Below, in pieces: positions 40,889-52,286 of a stretch of DNA of 64,000 nt. Made by a program: the position numbers and the translations under genes. The DNA lies in the NCBI RefSeq assembly GCF_004762045.1, contig NZ_SJOM01000007.1:6491558-6555557 (forward strand), written 5' to 3'. This stretch comes from Mycobacterium sp. DL99. GTDB taxonomy: Bacteria > Actinomycetota > Actinomycetes > Mycobacteriales > Mycobacteriaceae. Position 1 is the stretch's first letter; every line of letters begins with the position of its first letter. The notes beneath the pieces were generated by a model that was given only the letters and a program-made list of their open reading frames with translations, was not told the origin of the DNA and did not search any database.

Positions 40889-41402
40889 GGCAATCTCTCC
40901 TTGTTCCGTTTGGTACCCGCGCCTCGCCGACACCGAAATGTCGCCAAGAACACGGTCACCGTGCAAGCTCGGTTTAAGCTCGTCCGTCGTGCTTTTCTAA
41001 CCGGCGCGTTCTCCGGAACATCCCGGGCGCAGCCGTACCGCCACGTGCGGGCGACTGCTCGAGGGTACTGATGAGAATTCCCTCGGTCAAACCTGCGCCG
41101 AACCGCCCACATCGTCGGCGTTCGATGTTGCAGAACTGTTGGCACATCGAGAGAAAACTGTTAGCTTCTGGCAATGCCGTTCCGAGCCTGGACCGGCCCC
41201 GGACAATAAGATGAGGACGTCGCTCCGCCGCAAGCCTCACAGCATGTGACGAACCCGGCCACGACGCTCTCACAACAGACAACAGAGCGACGACGACTGT
41301 CCTTTCTCCACAAGCTGTGGATAAATATGTGGACAGTTCGTCATCGTTCTTTTTGGTCGTCACCGGGTCGACCTCGAAGCACCTCAAAGGGGGAAACGGT
41401 CG
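40889..41402. promoter_or_regulatory. rpmH-dnaA intergenic regulatory region
   Basis: A 514-bp gene-free stretch. It holds the rpmH leader with a 13-bp perfect palindrome (40951-40963), the dnaA promoter region, and a compact group of three DnaA-box-like 9-mers at 41304-41336. Mycobacterial origins use the dnaA-dnaN side, so this side probably mainly controls dnaA transcription and origin architecture. Confidence 0.75.
41304..41336. promoter_or_regulatory. cluster of three DnaA boxes upstream of dnaA
   Basis: TTCTCCACA at 41304-41312 (plus), TTATCCACA at 41316-41324 (minus, perfect consensus) and CTGTCCACA at 41328-41336 (minus), each about 12 bp apart. This suits autoregulation of dnaA by its product. 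Confidence 0.72.
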
Positions 41403-42935
41403 TTGACAGCGGACCCCGACCCACCATTCGTCGCCGTCTGGAACAGCGTCGTAGCCGAACTCAACGGCGACCGCGGCAAAGAGTCCGGTTCCGCGGGTGA
41501 TGCAGCCGCACCTCAGCTGACCCCTCAGCAAAGGGCCTGGCTCAAGCTGGTGGAACCACTCGTGATCGCCGAGGGATTTGCTCTGCTCTCGGTCCCCACC
41601 ACGTTCGTCCAGAACGAGATCGAGCGCCATCTGCGTGAGCCCATCATCAACGCGCTCAGTCGCAAACTGGGCCAGCGTGTCGAGCTCGGTGTGCGCATCG
41701 CCACCCCGTCCAAGGAACCCGAGGACTCCCCCGCCGAGTCGCCGGCGGATTCCCGGGACGCCAGACCCGCTGCCACGTCAACGGACCAAGCTTCCGACAA
41801 CGACGAGATCGACGACGACCGCGCCGCAAAGGTCAGCGCCGAAGAGACCTGGCCGACCTACTTCAGCAGCCCGCAGCGTGACTCCACCGTCAGCGACGAC
41901 AACGCGGTCAATCTGAATCGGCGCTACACCTTCGACACCTTCGTCATCGGTGCGTCGAACCGATTCGCCCACGCCGCGACCCTCGCCATCGCGGAGGCAC
42001 CCGCCCGCGCGTACAACCCGTTGTTCATCTGGGGCGAGTCCGGCCTCGGCAAGACGCATCTGCTGCACGCGGCCGGAAACTATGCGCAACGTCTCTTTCC
42101 CGGCATGCGCGTGAAGTACGTCTCCACAGAAGAATTCACCAACGACTTCATCAACTCCCTGCGCGACGACCGCAAGGCCTCGTTCAAGCGGAGTTACCGC
42201 GACATCGACATCCTGTTGGTCGACGACATCCAGTTCATCGAGGGCAAGGAAGGTATCCAGGAAGAGTTTTTCCATACCTTCAACACCCTGCACAACGCCA
42301 ACAAGCAGATCGTCATCTCCTCGGACCGGCCGCCCAAACAGCTCGCCACCCTCGAGGACCGACTGCGTACGCGTTTCGAGTGGGGTCTGATCACCGACGT
42401 CCAGCCGCCTGAGCTCGAGACGCGCATCGCGATCCTTCGTAAGAAGGCTCAGATGGACCGTCTGGACGTGCCTGATGACGTGCTGGAGCTCATCGCCAGC
42501 AGCATCGAGCGCAACATCCGCGAGCTCGAGGGTGCGCTGATCCGCGTCACGGCCTTCGCCTCGCTCAACAAGACCCGGATCGACAAGTCGCTGGCCGAAG
42601 TCGTGCTGCGCGATCTCATCGCCGACGCCACGACCATGCAGATCAGTACCGCTGCGATCATGGCCGCCACCGCCGAGTACTTCGAGACCACCGTGGAGGA
42701 GCTGCGCGGCCCCGGCAAGACCCGGGCGCTGGCGCAATCCCGGCAGATCGCCATGTATCTGTGCCGTGAGCTCACCGATCTGTCCCTGCCCAAGATCGGC
42801 CAGGCGTTCGGTCGTGACCACACCACGGTCATGTACGCGGAGAAGAAGATCCGCGGCGAGATGGCCGAACGACGTGAGGTTTTCGACCACGTGAAGGAAC
42901 TCACCACCCGGATTCGCCAGCGCGCCAAGCGCTGA
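41403..42935 (+). CDS. dnaA: chromosomal replication initiator DnaA
   Basis: A 510-residue initiator ATPase. Domain I (~1-100) interacts with helicase; an acidic linker (~100-165) is disordered; domain III has Walker A G-E-S-G-L-G-K-T (211-218), Walker B L-L-V-D-D-I-Q-F and sensor 2; domain IV has the DNA-binding signature G-R-D-H-T-T-V-M-Y-A. It starts at TTG 41403, as in other mycobacteria, behind an AAAGGGGGAAA ribosome-binding site. It binds the boxes in the flanking regions. Confidence 0.98.
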   Translation: MTADPDPPFVAVWNSVVAELNGDRGKESGSAGDAAAPQLTPQQRAWLKLVEPLVIAEGFALLSVPTTFVQNEIERHLREPIINALSRKLGQRVELGVRIATPSKEPEDSPAESPADSRDARPAATSTDQASDNDEIDDDRAAKVSAEETWPTYFSSPQRDSTVSDDNAVNLNRRYTFDTFVIGASNRFAHAATLAIAEAPARAYNPLFIWGESGLGKTHLLHAAGNYAQRLFPGMRVKYVSTEEFTNDFINSLRDDRKASFKRSYRDIDILLVDDIQFIEGKEGIQEEFFHTFNTLHNANKQIVISSDRPPKQLATLEDRLRTRFEWGLITDVQPPELETRIAILRKKAQMDRLDVPDDVLELIASSIERNIRELEGALIRVTAFASLNKTRIDKSLAEVVLRDLIADATTMQISTAAIMAATAEYFETTVEELRGPGKTRALAQSRQIAMYLCRELTDLSLPKIGQAFGRDHTTVMYAEKKIRGEMAERREVFDHVKELTTRIRQRAKR

Positions 42936-43550
42936 ATCCCGCGCCGCATCTCTCCCTGACGCCTCGAGACAACCCTCTCGAGCGCGGCTCACTCGTGCCG
43001 TCTTACAGCTTCCGGCGTCTCACATCGTGGTCTCTTCAGGCCCGTCTGGCGAAAAATCTTGTAACAACTTCCGCCCCATTACGCATCACAAGTCACAGCT
43101 GACCGCTGTGGATACCGCTGTGCACAACCTGCGGGCAAACCACGGGATGAATGACAAAATCATCCACACGATGTCATTTGTCCACACTCGAGCGCCGGTC
43201 CATCCACCGGTCTCCACAGCCGACTCACATTCCGACACACCTACGGTGCTGGGCAAACACCCCTTCATCCCCAGTTTTCACAGCCCCTAATACTGTTACT
43301 CAAATATCTTCTAAGAGTTCTTTCTAGAAGAAGGGGGTTGGGGACACCGGACGGACCGTGCGTCCGCTCGAGCTCACGAAGCACGGATGTCACCCCGATC
43401 GATTAGCTTTCAAGTTCATGCGGAAAGCTCTACGGTGGTTCATCGACAGCGGTTTCCAGCTTTGTCATTCAGCGCTCATGCTGCGTGGTGTGGTTTTCGG
43501 AAGACGCAGGTAGAGCTCGTAATGGGGATCATCGAAGGGGCGCAAAGCAC
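42936..43550. other. oriC: origin of replication (oriC) between dnaA and dnaN
   Basis: A 615-bp gene-free region. DnaA-box-like 9-mers: GTATCCACA (43107-43115, minus), TTGTGCACA (43119-43127, minus), TCATCCACA (43160-43168), TTGTCCACA (43178-43186, matches the mycobacterial consensus), GTCTCCACA (43210-43218). An about 70% A+T stretch at 43287-43330 sits in otherwise G+C-rich DNA and is the likely unwinding element. A further TCTACGGT promoter-like segment near 43430 may serve dnaN. Confidence 0.92.
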
Positions 43551-44744
43551 GTGGCGACGACGACGGCTGGGCTGACCGACTTGAAGTTCCGCGTGGTGCG
43601 TGAGGACTTCGCGGACGCGGTGGCCTGGGTGGCCCGCAATCTGCCGACCCGGCCCACCATCCCGGTGTTGGCCGGCGTCCTGCTGACCGGCACCGATGAG
43701 GGCCTGACCATTTCCGGCTTCGACTACGAAGTCTCCGCTGAAGTCCGTGTCAGCGCTGAAATCGCCTCTCCCGGAAGCGTTTTGGTGTCAGGACGGTTGT
43801 TGTCCGACATCACCAAGGCCCTGCCAGCCAAGCCGGTCGAGCTCAGCGTTGAGGGCACCCGGGTGGCATTGACCTGCGGCAGTGCCCGGTTCTCGCTGCC
43901 GACCCTGGCGGTCGAGGACTACCCCGCACTGCCGACCCTGCCGGACGAGACCGGCGTGGTGTCATCGGATCTGTTCGCCGAGGCGATCGGCCAGGTCGCC
44001 GTCGCCGCCGGTCGTGATGACACTCTGCCCATGCTGACCGGTATCCGGGTCGAGATCTCCGGTGAATCAGTGGTTTTGGCGGCGACCGACCGCTTCCGGC
44101 TCGCCGTGCGCGAGCTGACCTGGGAAACCAGTGCCAGCGACATCGAAACCGCCGTGCTCGTTCCGGCGAAGACCCTGGCCGAGGCTGCCAAGGCGGGTAC
44201 CGACGGTAACCAGGTGCACCTGTCGCTGGGTTCCGGCGCGTCAGTGGGCAAGGACGGCCTGCTCGGAATTCGGAGCAACGGCAAGCGCAGCACCACCCGC
44301 CTGCTCGATGCGGAGTTCCCGAAGTTCCGTCAGCTGCTGCCGACCGAGCACACCGCGGTGGCCACGATCGGCGTGGCCGAGCTCACCGAGGCGATCAAGC
44401 GTGTGGCGCTCGTGGCAGACCGGGGTGCCCAGATCCGTATGGAATTCGGCGACGACGTGCTGCGGCTGTCGGCCGGCGCCGATGACGTCGGCCGGGCCGA
44501 GGAAGATCTGCCCGTCGACTTCGCCGGTGATCCGCTGACCATCGCGTTCAACCCGACCTATCTGACCGATGGGTTGAGCTCGTTGCATTCGGACCGGGTG
44601 ACTTTCGGTTTCACCACGCCGAGCCGGCCCGCAGTGTTGCGGCCCACGAGCGAGGATGCTGGTACAGGTGGCGGTTCGGGTCCGTTCCCGGCTGCCAAGA
44701 CCGATTACGTCTACCTGCTGATGCCGGTACGCCTTCCCGGCTGA
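43551..44744 (+). CDS. dnaN: DNA polymerase III beta subunit (sliding clamp)
   Basis: A 397-residue clamp made of three similar domains, each ~125 residues; dimerises to encircle DNA and tether polymerase III. Recognisable: L-P-T-R-P-T-I-P-V-L-A-G-V-L, V-V-L-A-A-T-D-R-F-R-L-A-V-R-E, and the C-terminal Y-V-Y-L-L-M-P-V-R-L. The GTG at 43551 is preferred because a GAAGGGG site lies 10 bp upstream; an open extension to 43485 is in oriC. Followed 25 bp later by gnd. Confidence 0.97.
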   Translation: MATTTAGLTDLKFRVVREDFADAVAWVARNLPTRPTIPVLAGVLLTGTDEGLTISGFDYEVSAEVRVSAEIASPGSVLVSGRLLSDITKALPAKPVELSVEGTRVALTCGSARFSLPTLAVEDYPALPTLPDETGVVSSDLFAEAIGQVAVAAGRDDTLPMLTGIRVEISGESVVLAATDRFRLAVRELTWETSASDIETAVLVPAKTLAEAAKAGTDGNQVHLSLGSGASVGKDGLLGIRSNGKRSTTRLLDAEFPKFRQLLPTEHTAVATIGVAELTEAIKRVALVADRGAQIRMEFGDDVLRLSAGADDVGRAEEDLPVDFAGDPLTIAFNPTYLTDGLSSLHSDRVTFGFTTPSRPAVLRPTSEDAGTGGGSGPFPAAKTDYVYLLMPVRLPG

Positions 44745-44769
44745 CCGGCGCGGGCGAGAGAGGGCGCAC

Positions 44770-45663
44770 ATGCAACTGGGGTTAGTCGGCCTGGGCAAGA
44801 TGGGCTTCAACATGCGCGAGCGCCTGCGCACCGGTGGTCACGAGGTCGTGGGATACGACCCTCGCCCGGAAGTGAGCGACGTGGCCAGCCTCGCGGACCT
44901 GGCCGGTGCGCTCGAGACGCCGCGGGTTGTCTGGGTGATGGTGCCGTCGGGCACGGTCACGCACGAGACCATCGTCGCGCTTGCTGATGTACTGGGTCCC
45001 GGTGATCTGGTGATCGACGGTGGTAACTCGAGGTACACCGAAGATGGTCCACACGCAAAGTTGTTGGGCGACAAGGGAATCAAATTCATCGACGCGGGTG
45101 TTTCGGGTGGCGTCTGGGGTCTGCACGAGGGTTACGGGCTGATGGTCGGTGGTAGTGACGCCGATGTGGCTCGAGCCATGCCGATCTTCGACACGTTGCG
45201 CCCTGAAGGTGATGTGGCTGACGGATTCGTCCACGCCGGCCCGGTGGGCGCGGGTCATTACGCCAAGATGGTGCACAACGGCGTCGAATACGGCCTGATG
45301 CACGCCTACGCCGAGGGATATGAACTGCTGGCGGCCGAGCAATTGATCACCGATCCCCAGGCGGTGATCCAGGCCTGGACGAACGGCACCGTGGTGCGGT
45401 CGTGGTTGCAGCAGCTGCTGGCCAAGGCACTCAAGGAGGATCCAGGTTTCTCCGCGATCAGCGGTTATACCGAGGATTCCGGGGAAGGTCGCTGGACCGT
45501 GGAGGAGGCGATCAGCCACCGGGTCCCGATGCCGGTGATCGCGGCGTCGTTGTTCGCCCGGTTCGCCTCGAGACAAGAGGACTCCCCCACCATGAAAGCC
45601 GTCTCGGCCCTGCGTAACCAGTTCGGTGGCCATGCGGTGCACCGGATCAGTGAGTCCGGGTAG
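44770..45663 (+). CDS. gnd: 6-phosphogluconate dehydrogenase (decarboxylating), short YqeC/GndA type
   Basis: A 297-residue enzyme that oxidises 6-phosphogluconate to ribulose 5-phosphate in the pentose phosphate pathway. The N-terminal dinucleotide motif is G-L-V-G-L-G-K-M-G, followed by D-G-G-N-S, G-V-S-G-G-V-W-G and the catalytic K in H-Y-A-K-M-V-H-N-G. The ~300-residue length marks the short, usually NAD-preferring type rather than the 470-residue NADP enzyme. Its placement between dnaN and recF is typical of fast-growing mycobacteria. Confidence 0.94.
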   Translation: MQLGLVGLGKMGFNMRERLRTGGHEVVGYDPRPEVSDVASLADLAGALETPRVVWVMVPSGTVTHETIVALADVLGPGDLVIDGGNSRYTEDGPHAKLLGDKGIKFIDAGVSGGVWGLHEGYGLMVGGSDADVARAMPIFDTLRPEGDVADGFVHAGPVGAGHYAKMVHNGVEYGLMHAYAEGYELLAAEQLITDPQAVIQAWTNGTVVRSWLQQLLAKALKEDPGFSAISGYTEDSGEGRWTVEEAISHRVPMPVIAASLFARFASRQEDSPTMKAVSALRNQFGGHAVHRISESG

Positions 45664-45674
45664 GCGCAATTCCG

Positions 45675-46829
45675 ATGTATGTCCGTCACCTGGGACTGAC
45701 CGACTACCGGTCCTGGGCTCATGTCGAGCTCGAGCTCGAGCCCGGCCGCACGGTCTTCGTCGGGTCGAACGGCTTCGGTAAGACGAATCTTGTTGAGGCA
45801 CTGTGGTATTGCGCCACACTAGGTTCCCATCGGGTGGCCTCTGACGCCCCGTTGATCCGGGCCGGTGCGCCCCGCGCGATCGTCTCGAGCATCGTGGTCA
45901 ACGAGGGGCGGGAGCTGGCCGTCGATCTCGAGATCACCAGCGGCCGGGCCAACAAGGCCCGGCTGAACCGCTCACCGGTCCGCTCGCCCCGCGAAATCCT
46001 CGGGGTTTTGCGGGCGGTGCTGTTCAGTCCTGAGGACCTCGCACTGGTCCGGGGGGACCCCGGTGAGCGGCGGCGCTACCTCGACGAGCTCGCGACCACC
46101 CGGCGCCCGGCGATAGCGGGTATTCGCGCCGACTACGACAAGGTCGTGCGGCAGCGCACGGCATTGCTGAAAACCGCTGCGGGAGCACGTTATCGAGGGG
46201 ATCGTAGCGCGCTGGACACCCTCGATGTGTGGGACGGACACCTCGCTGCCCACGGCGCGGCGTTGACTGCCGCGCGCATCGCGCTGGTCGAGCAGCTGCA
46301 TCCCGAGGTTCAGAAGGCTTATCAATTGTTGGCGCCGTCCAGCAGGCCCGCGGCCATCCGGTACCGCAGCAGTGTGGAGGCGATCGAGAACGCTCCGGGT
46401 CCGGAATCCGTGGAGTTCTACGAGGCCGCGCTGCTGGACGCGTTGGCGCGACGCCGCGACGCGGAGTTGGATCGCGGGGTCTGTCTGGTCGGTCCGCATC
46501 GTGACGATCTCGAGCTGTGGCTGGGCGACCAACCCGCGAAAGGCTTTGCCAGCCATGGTGAATCGTGGTCGATGGCGCTGGCCCTGCGGCTGGGTGCCTA
46601 CGAATTGCTGCGGTCGGACGGCGTCGATCCGGTGCTGTTGCTCGACGACGTCTTCGCCGAGCTGGATACTTCGAGGAGGCAGGCTTTGGCGGCGGTGGCC
46701 GGAGAAGCCGAGCAGGTACTGGTGACCGCGGCGGTCGGTGAGGACATCCCGCAGGACTGGGCGGTCAACCGGGTTGAGATCAGGATGACAGAGGGCGACC
46801 AGGGACGGATATCGGTGGTGCAGTCATGA
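45675..46829 (+). CDS. recF: recombination protein RecF
   Basis: A 384-residue SMC-like ATPase that loads RecA at single-strand gaps. Walker A V-G-S-N-G-F-G-K-T-N (near residue 33), signature region F-A-S-H-G-E-S-W-S-M-A-L-A-L-R (with E-S in place of the canonical LSGGQ-like G-Q), and Walker B V-L-L-L-D-D-V-F-A-E-L-D. It overlaps the next gene by 4 bp (ATGA) and lies in the dnaN-gnd-recF-dciA-gyrB run. Confidence 0.96.
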   Translation: MYVRHLGLTDYRSWAHVELELEPGRTVFVGSNGFGKTNLVEALWYCATLGSHRVASDAPLIRAGAPRAIVSSIVVNEGRELAVDLEITSGRANKARLNRSPVRSPREILGVLRAVLFSPEDLALVRGDPGERRRYLDELATTRRPAIAGIRADYDKVVRQRTALLKTAAGARYRGDRSALDTLDVWDGHLAAHGAALTAARIALVEQLHPEVQKAYQLLAPSSRPAAIRYRSSVEAIENAPGPESVEFYEAALLDALARRRDAELDRGVCLVGPHRDDLELWLGDQPAKGFASHGESWSMALALRLGAYELLRSDGVDPVLLLDDVFAELDTSRRQALAAVAGEAEQVLVTAAVGEDIPQDWAVNRVEIRMTEGDQGRISVVQS

Positions 46830-47413
46830 CGAACGATCCCGCAGAATCCCGTGATCCGGCTGCCCCCACCCCCGCGGTCTCCCCGGAAGATCTGACCCGG
46901 ATGCGCGGCATGGATCTGGTGCGGCGAACCCTGGAAGAGGCTCGAGGCGCGGCCCGCAGCCAGGGCAAGGATGTCGGCCGAGGCCGCCGTGCCCCGGTAC
47001 GGCGGGTGGCGGGCAATGCCGGCCGGCGCCGCAGCTGGTCGGGTCCGGGGCCCGATGTCCGCGATCCGCAGCTGTTCGGGTCCGCGACCCAGGATCTGGC
47101 CAAGGTGCGGGGCTGGTCCTCGAGGGTTGCCGAGGGTTCGGTGTTCGGTCGGTGGCGGACAGTGGTCGGCGACCAGATCGCCGACCATGCCAACCCGACC
47201 GGCCTGAACGAGGGCGTGCTGACCGTCTCGGCGGAGTCCACCGCGTGGGCCACCCAGCTGCGGATGGTGCAGTCCCAGGTGTTGGCCAAGATCGCCGCCG
47301 CGGTCGGCGACGGTGTGGTGACCTCATTGAAGATCGTGGGCCCCGTCGGCCCGTCGTGGCGGAAAGGTCGATATCACGTCCCAGGCCGCGGCCCTCGAGA
47401 CACCTACGGCTAG
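46826..47413 (+). CDS. DciA-family replicative helicase loader/operator (DUF721)
   Basis: A 195-residue protein. The first ~75 residues are basic and disordered; the DUF721 KH-like domain lies at ~95-175 (V-F-G-R-W-R-T-V-V-G-D-Q-I-A-D-H and T-V-S-A-E-S-T-A-W-A-T-Q-L-R). In bacteria lacking DnaC/DnaI, DciA interacts with DnaB and helps load the helicase; M. tuberculosis Rv0004 is the homologue. Translationally coupled to recF. Confidence 0.93.
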   Translation: MTNDPAESRDPAAPTPAVSPEDLTRMRGMDLVRRTLEEARGAARSQGKDVGRGRRAPVRRVAGNAGRRRSWSGPGPDVRDPQLFGSATQDLAKVRGWSSRVAEGSVFGRWRTVVGDQIADHANPTGLNEGVLTVSAESTAWATQLRMVQSQVLAKIAAAVGDGVVTSLKIVGPVGPSWRKGRYHVPGRGPRDTYG

Positions 47414-47624
47414 GACCGCGCTCAGAACCGCCGAGACGCGCTAAATGGATCTTCTCAAGCGTCCGAAGGCACCGATGCCCGAGAAATTCCGCGCACGGCG
47501 CAGTTAGATAGGTGGAAACGCCGCTACAGAGTCGGCCCTGTACGTGTCGACCGGTAGACTGTGGCGAGATCTGCAGGGCGGTGACGCAACCACCTCCCGC
47601 GAACCCCAAGGAGACGCGTCCGAC
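47414..47624 (+). promoter_or_regulatory. dciA-gyrB intergenic leader/promoter region
   Basis: A 211-bp gap. TAGACT at 47555-47560 is a good -10 candidate about 65 bp before the gyrB start; an AAGGAG ribosome-binding site is at 47608-47613. Supercoiling-responsive control of gyrB is known in M. smegmatis but no specific element is identifiable here. Confidence 0.4.
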
Positions 47625-49637
47625 GTGGCTGCCCAGAATCAGTACGGTGCCGACTCGATCAAAGTGCTGGAAGGCCTCGAAGCCGTTCGCAAACGTCCCG
47701 GCATGTATATCGGCTCCACCGGTGAACGTGGCCTGCACCACCTCGTGTGGGAGGTCGTCGACAACGCGGTAGACGAGGCGATGGCCGGCTTCGCGACGAA
47801 GGTCGACGTGCGCATCCTCGAGGACGGCGGAGTCCAGGTCACCGACGACGGGCGAGGCATTCCGGTCGCCATGCACGCCACCGGTATCCCGACGATCGAC
47901 GTGGTGATGACCGTTCTGCATGCCGGCGGCAAGTTCGAGGAGGGCGCCTACCAGGTGTCCGGCGGCCTGCACGGCGTCGGTGTCTCGGTGGTCAACGCGC
48001 TGTCCACGCGGCTGGAGGCCGATGTCCGCACCGATGGATATGAGTGGTTCCAGACCTACGACAACTCGGTCCCGGGAACCCTGCGAAAGGGTGAGAAGAC
48101 CAAGGAGACCGGCACCACCATTCGGTTCTGGGCGGATCCGAACGTCTTCGAGACCACGGTGTACGACTTCGAGACCATCGCACGGCGGCTCCAGGAGATG
48201 GCGTTCCTGAACAAGGGCCTGACCATCGAGCTCACCGATGAGCGGGTGACCAAGGACGAGATCGTCGACGAGGTGGTCGCCGACACCGCGGCCGCGCCGA
48301 AAACCGCGGAAGAGACGGCCGCCGAGGCCGCCGCACCCCACAAGGTGAAGCACCGCACCTTCCATTACCCGGGCGGTCTGGTCGACTTCGTCAAGCACAT
48401 CAACCGAACCAAGACCGCGATCCAGCCCAGCGTGATCGATTTCGACGGCAAGGGCACCGGCCACGAGGTCGAGATCGCGATGCAGTGGAATGCCGGCTAC
48501 TCCGAGTCGGTGCACACGTTCGCCAACACGATCAACACCCACGAGGGCGGTACCCACGAGGAAGGTTTCCGCGCTGCGCTGACCACCGTGGTGAACAAGT
48601 ACGCCAAAGACAAGAAGCTGCTCAAGGACAAGGATCCGAACCTCACCGGTGACGATATTCGTGAGGGGTTGGCAGCGGTCATCTCCGTGAAGGTGGCCCA
48701 ACCGCAGTTCGAGGGTCAGACCAAGACCAAGCTCGGAAACACCGAGGTGAAGTCGTTCGTTCAGAAGATCTGCAACGAGCAGCTCACCCACTGGTTCGAG
48801 GCGAATCCGGCCGAGGCGAAAACTGTTGTGAACAAGGCAGTTTCGTCAGCACAGGCTCGTATCGCCGCGCGCAAGGCCCGCGAACTGGTTCGGCGTAAGA
48901 GCGCCACCGACATCGGCGGCCTGCCGGGCAAGCTGGCCGACTGCCGCTCGACAGATCCGACGAAGTCCGAACTGTATGTGGTGGAGGGCGATTCAGCCGG
49001 CGGCTCGGCCAAGAGTGGCCGGGATTCGATGTTCCAGGCCATCCTGCCGCTGCGCGGCAAGATCATCAACGTCGAAAAGGCCCGTATCGACCGGGTTTTG
49101 AAGAACACCGAAGTCCAGGCCATCATCACCGCCCTGGGCACCGGCATTCACGACGAGTTCGACATCAGCAAGCTGCGCTACCACAAGATCGTGTTGATGG
49201 CGGACGCCGACGTCGACGGCCAGCACATCTCGACCCTGCTGCTGACCCTGCTGTTCCGCTTCATGAAACCGCTGGTCGAGCACGGCCACATCTTCCTGGC
49301 GCAGCCGCCGCTGTACAAACTCAAGTGGCAGCGCCAGGAACCGGAGTTCGCCTACTCCGACCGCGAGCGGGACGGTCTGCTCGAGGCGGGCAAGGCGTCG
49401 GGCAAGCGGATCAACATCGACGACGGTATCCAGCGCTACAAGGGTCTCGGCGAGATGGACGCCAAGGAACTGTGGGAGACCACCATGGATCCGTCGGTGC
49501 GGGTATTGCGTCAGGTGACGCTTGACGACGCCGCTGCGGCCGACGAGTTGTTCTCCATCCTGATGGGTGAGGACGTCGAGGCGCGGCGCAGCTTCATCAC
49601 GCGTAACGCCAAAGACGTCCGGTTCTTGGACGTTTAG
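47625..49637 (+). CDS. gyrB: DNA gyrase subunit B
   Basis: A 670-residue type II topoisomerase ATPase subunit. GHKL ATPase motifs V-D-N-A-V-D-E-A, D-D-G-R-G-I-P-V and G-G-L-H-G-V-G; transducer; then TOPRIM with V-V-E-G-D-S-A-G-G-S-A and D-A-D-V-D-G. An Ala/Glu-rich insertion around residues 213-245 is the mycobacterial C-loop region. The quinolone-relevant segment is wild type by sight. GTG start at 47625 with AAGGAG; an open extension to 47544 is not coding. Confidence 0.97.
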   Translation: MAAQNQYGADSIKVLEGLEAVRKRPGMYIGSTGERGLHHLVWEVVDNAVDEAMAGFATKVDVRILEDGGVQVTDDGRGIPVAMHATGIPTIDVVMTVLHAGGKFEEGAYQVSGGLHGVGVSVVNALSTRLEADVRTDGYEWFQTYDNSVPGTLRKGEKTKETGTTIRFWADPNVFETTVYDFETIARRLQEMAFLNKGLTIELTDERVTKDEIVDEVVADTAAAPKTAEETAAEAAAPHKVKHRTFHYPGGLVDFVKHINRTKTAIQPSVIDFDGKGTGHEVEIAMQWNAGYSESVHTFANTINTHEGGTHEEGFRAALTTVVNKYAKDKKLLKDKDPNLTGDDIREGLAAVISVKVAQPQFEGQTKTKLGNTEVKSFVQKICNEQLTHWFEANPAEAKTVVNKAVSSAQARIAARKARELVRRKSATDIGGLPGKLADCRSTDPTKSELYVVEGDSAGGSAKSGRDSMFQAILPLRGKIINVEKARIDRVLKNTEVQAIITALGTGIHDEFDISKLRYHKIVLMADADVDGQHISTLLLTLLFRFMKPLVEHGHIFLAQPPLYKLKWQRQEPEFAYSDRERDGLLEAGKASGKRINIDDGIQRYKGLGEMDAKELWETTMDPSVRVLRQVTLDDAAAADELFSILMGEDVEARRSFITRNAKDVRFLDV

Positions 49638-49729
49638 GCGGACCACTCATGCCCTGCGCGCCACCGTAATTCACGTCGCGTCCAGATGGCCTTTGACCGC
49701 ATCAAGCCGAGCCAACGAGCGAGGAACTC

Positions 49730-52234
<2,505 letters not shown>

Positions 52235-52286
52235 CGCCGTCGCTGAGGCCCGACGCGGACCTCGGCCTGAGCTAAGGAGCTGTTAG

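Noticed and set aside
42963..42982. CTCGAG-loop-CTCGAG hairpin after dnaA considered as a terminator
   Set aside because: Only a 6-bp stem with no U tract, inside the oriC region; too weak to call.
46824..48791. 655-codon minus-strand open frame opposite dciA and gyrB
   Set aside because: Shadow frame; GyrB ATPase motifs prove the plus-strand reading.
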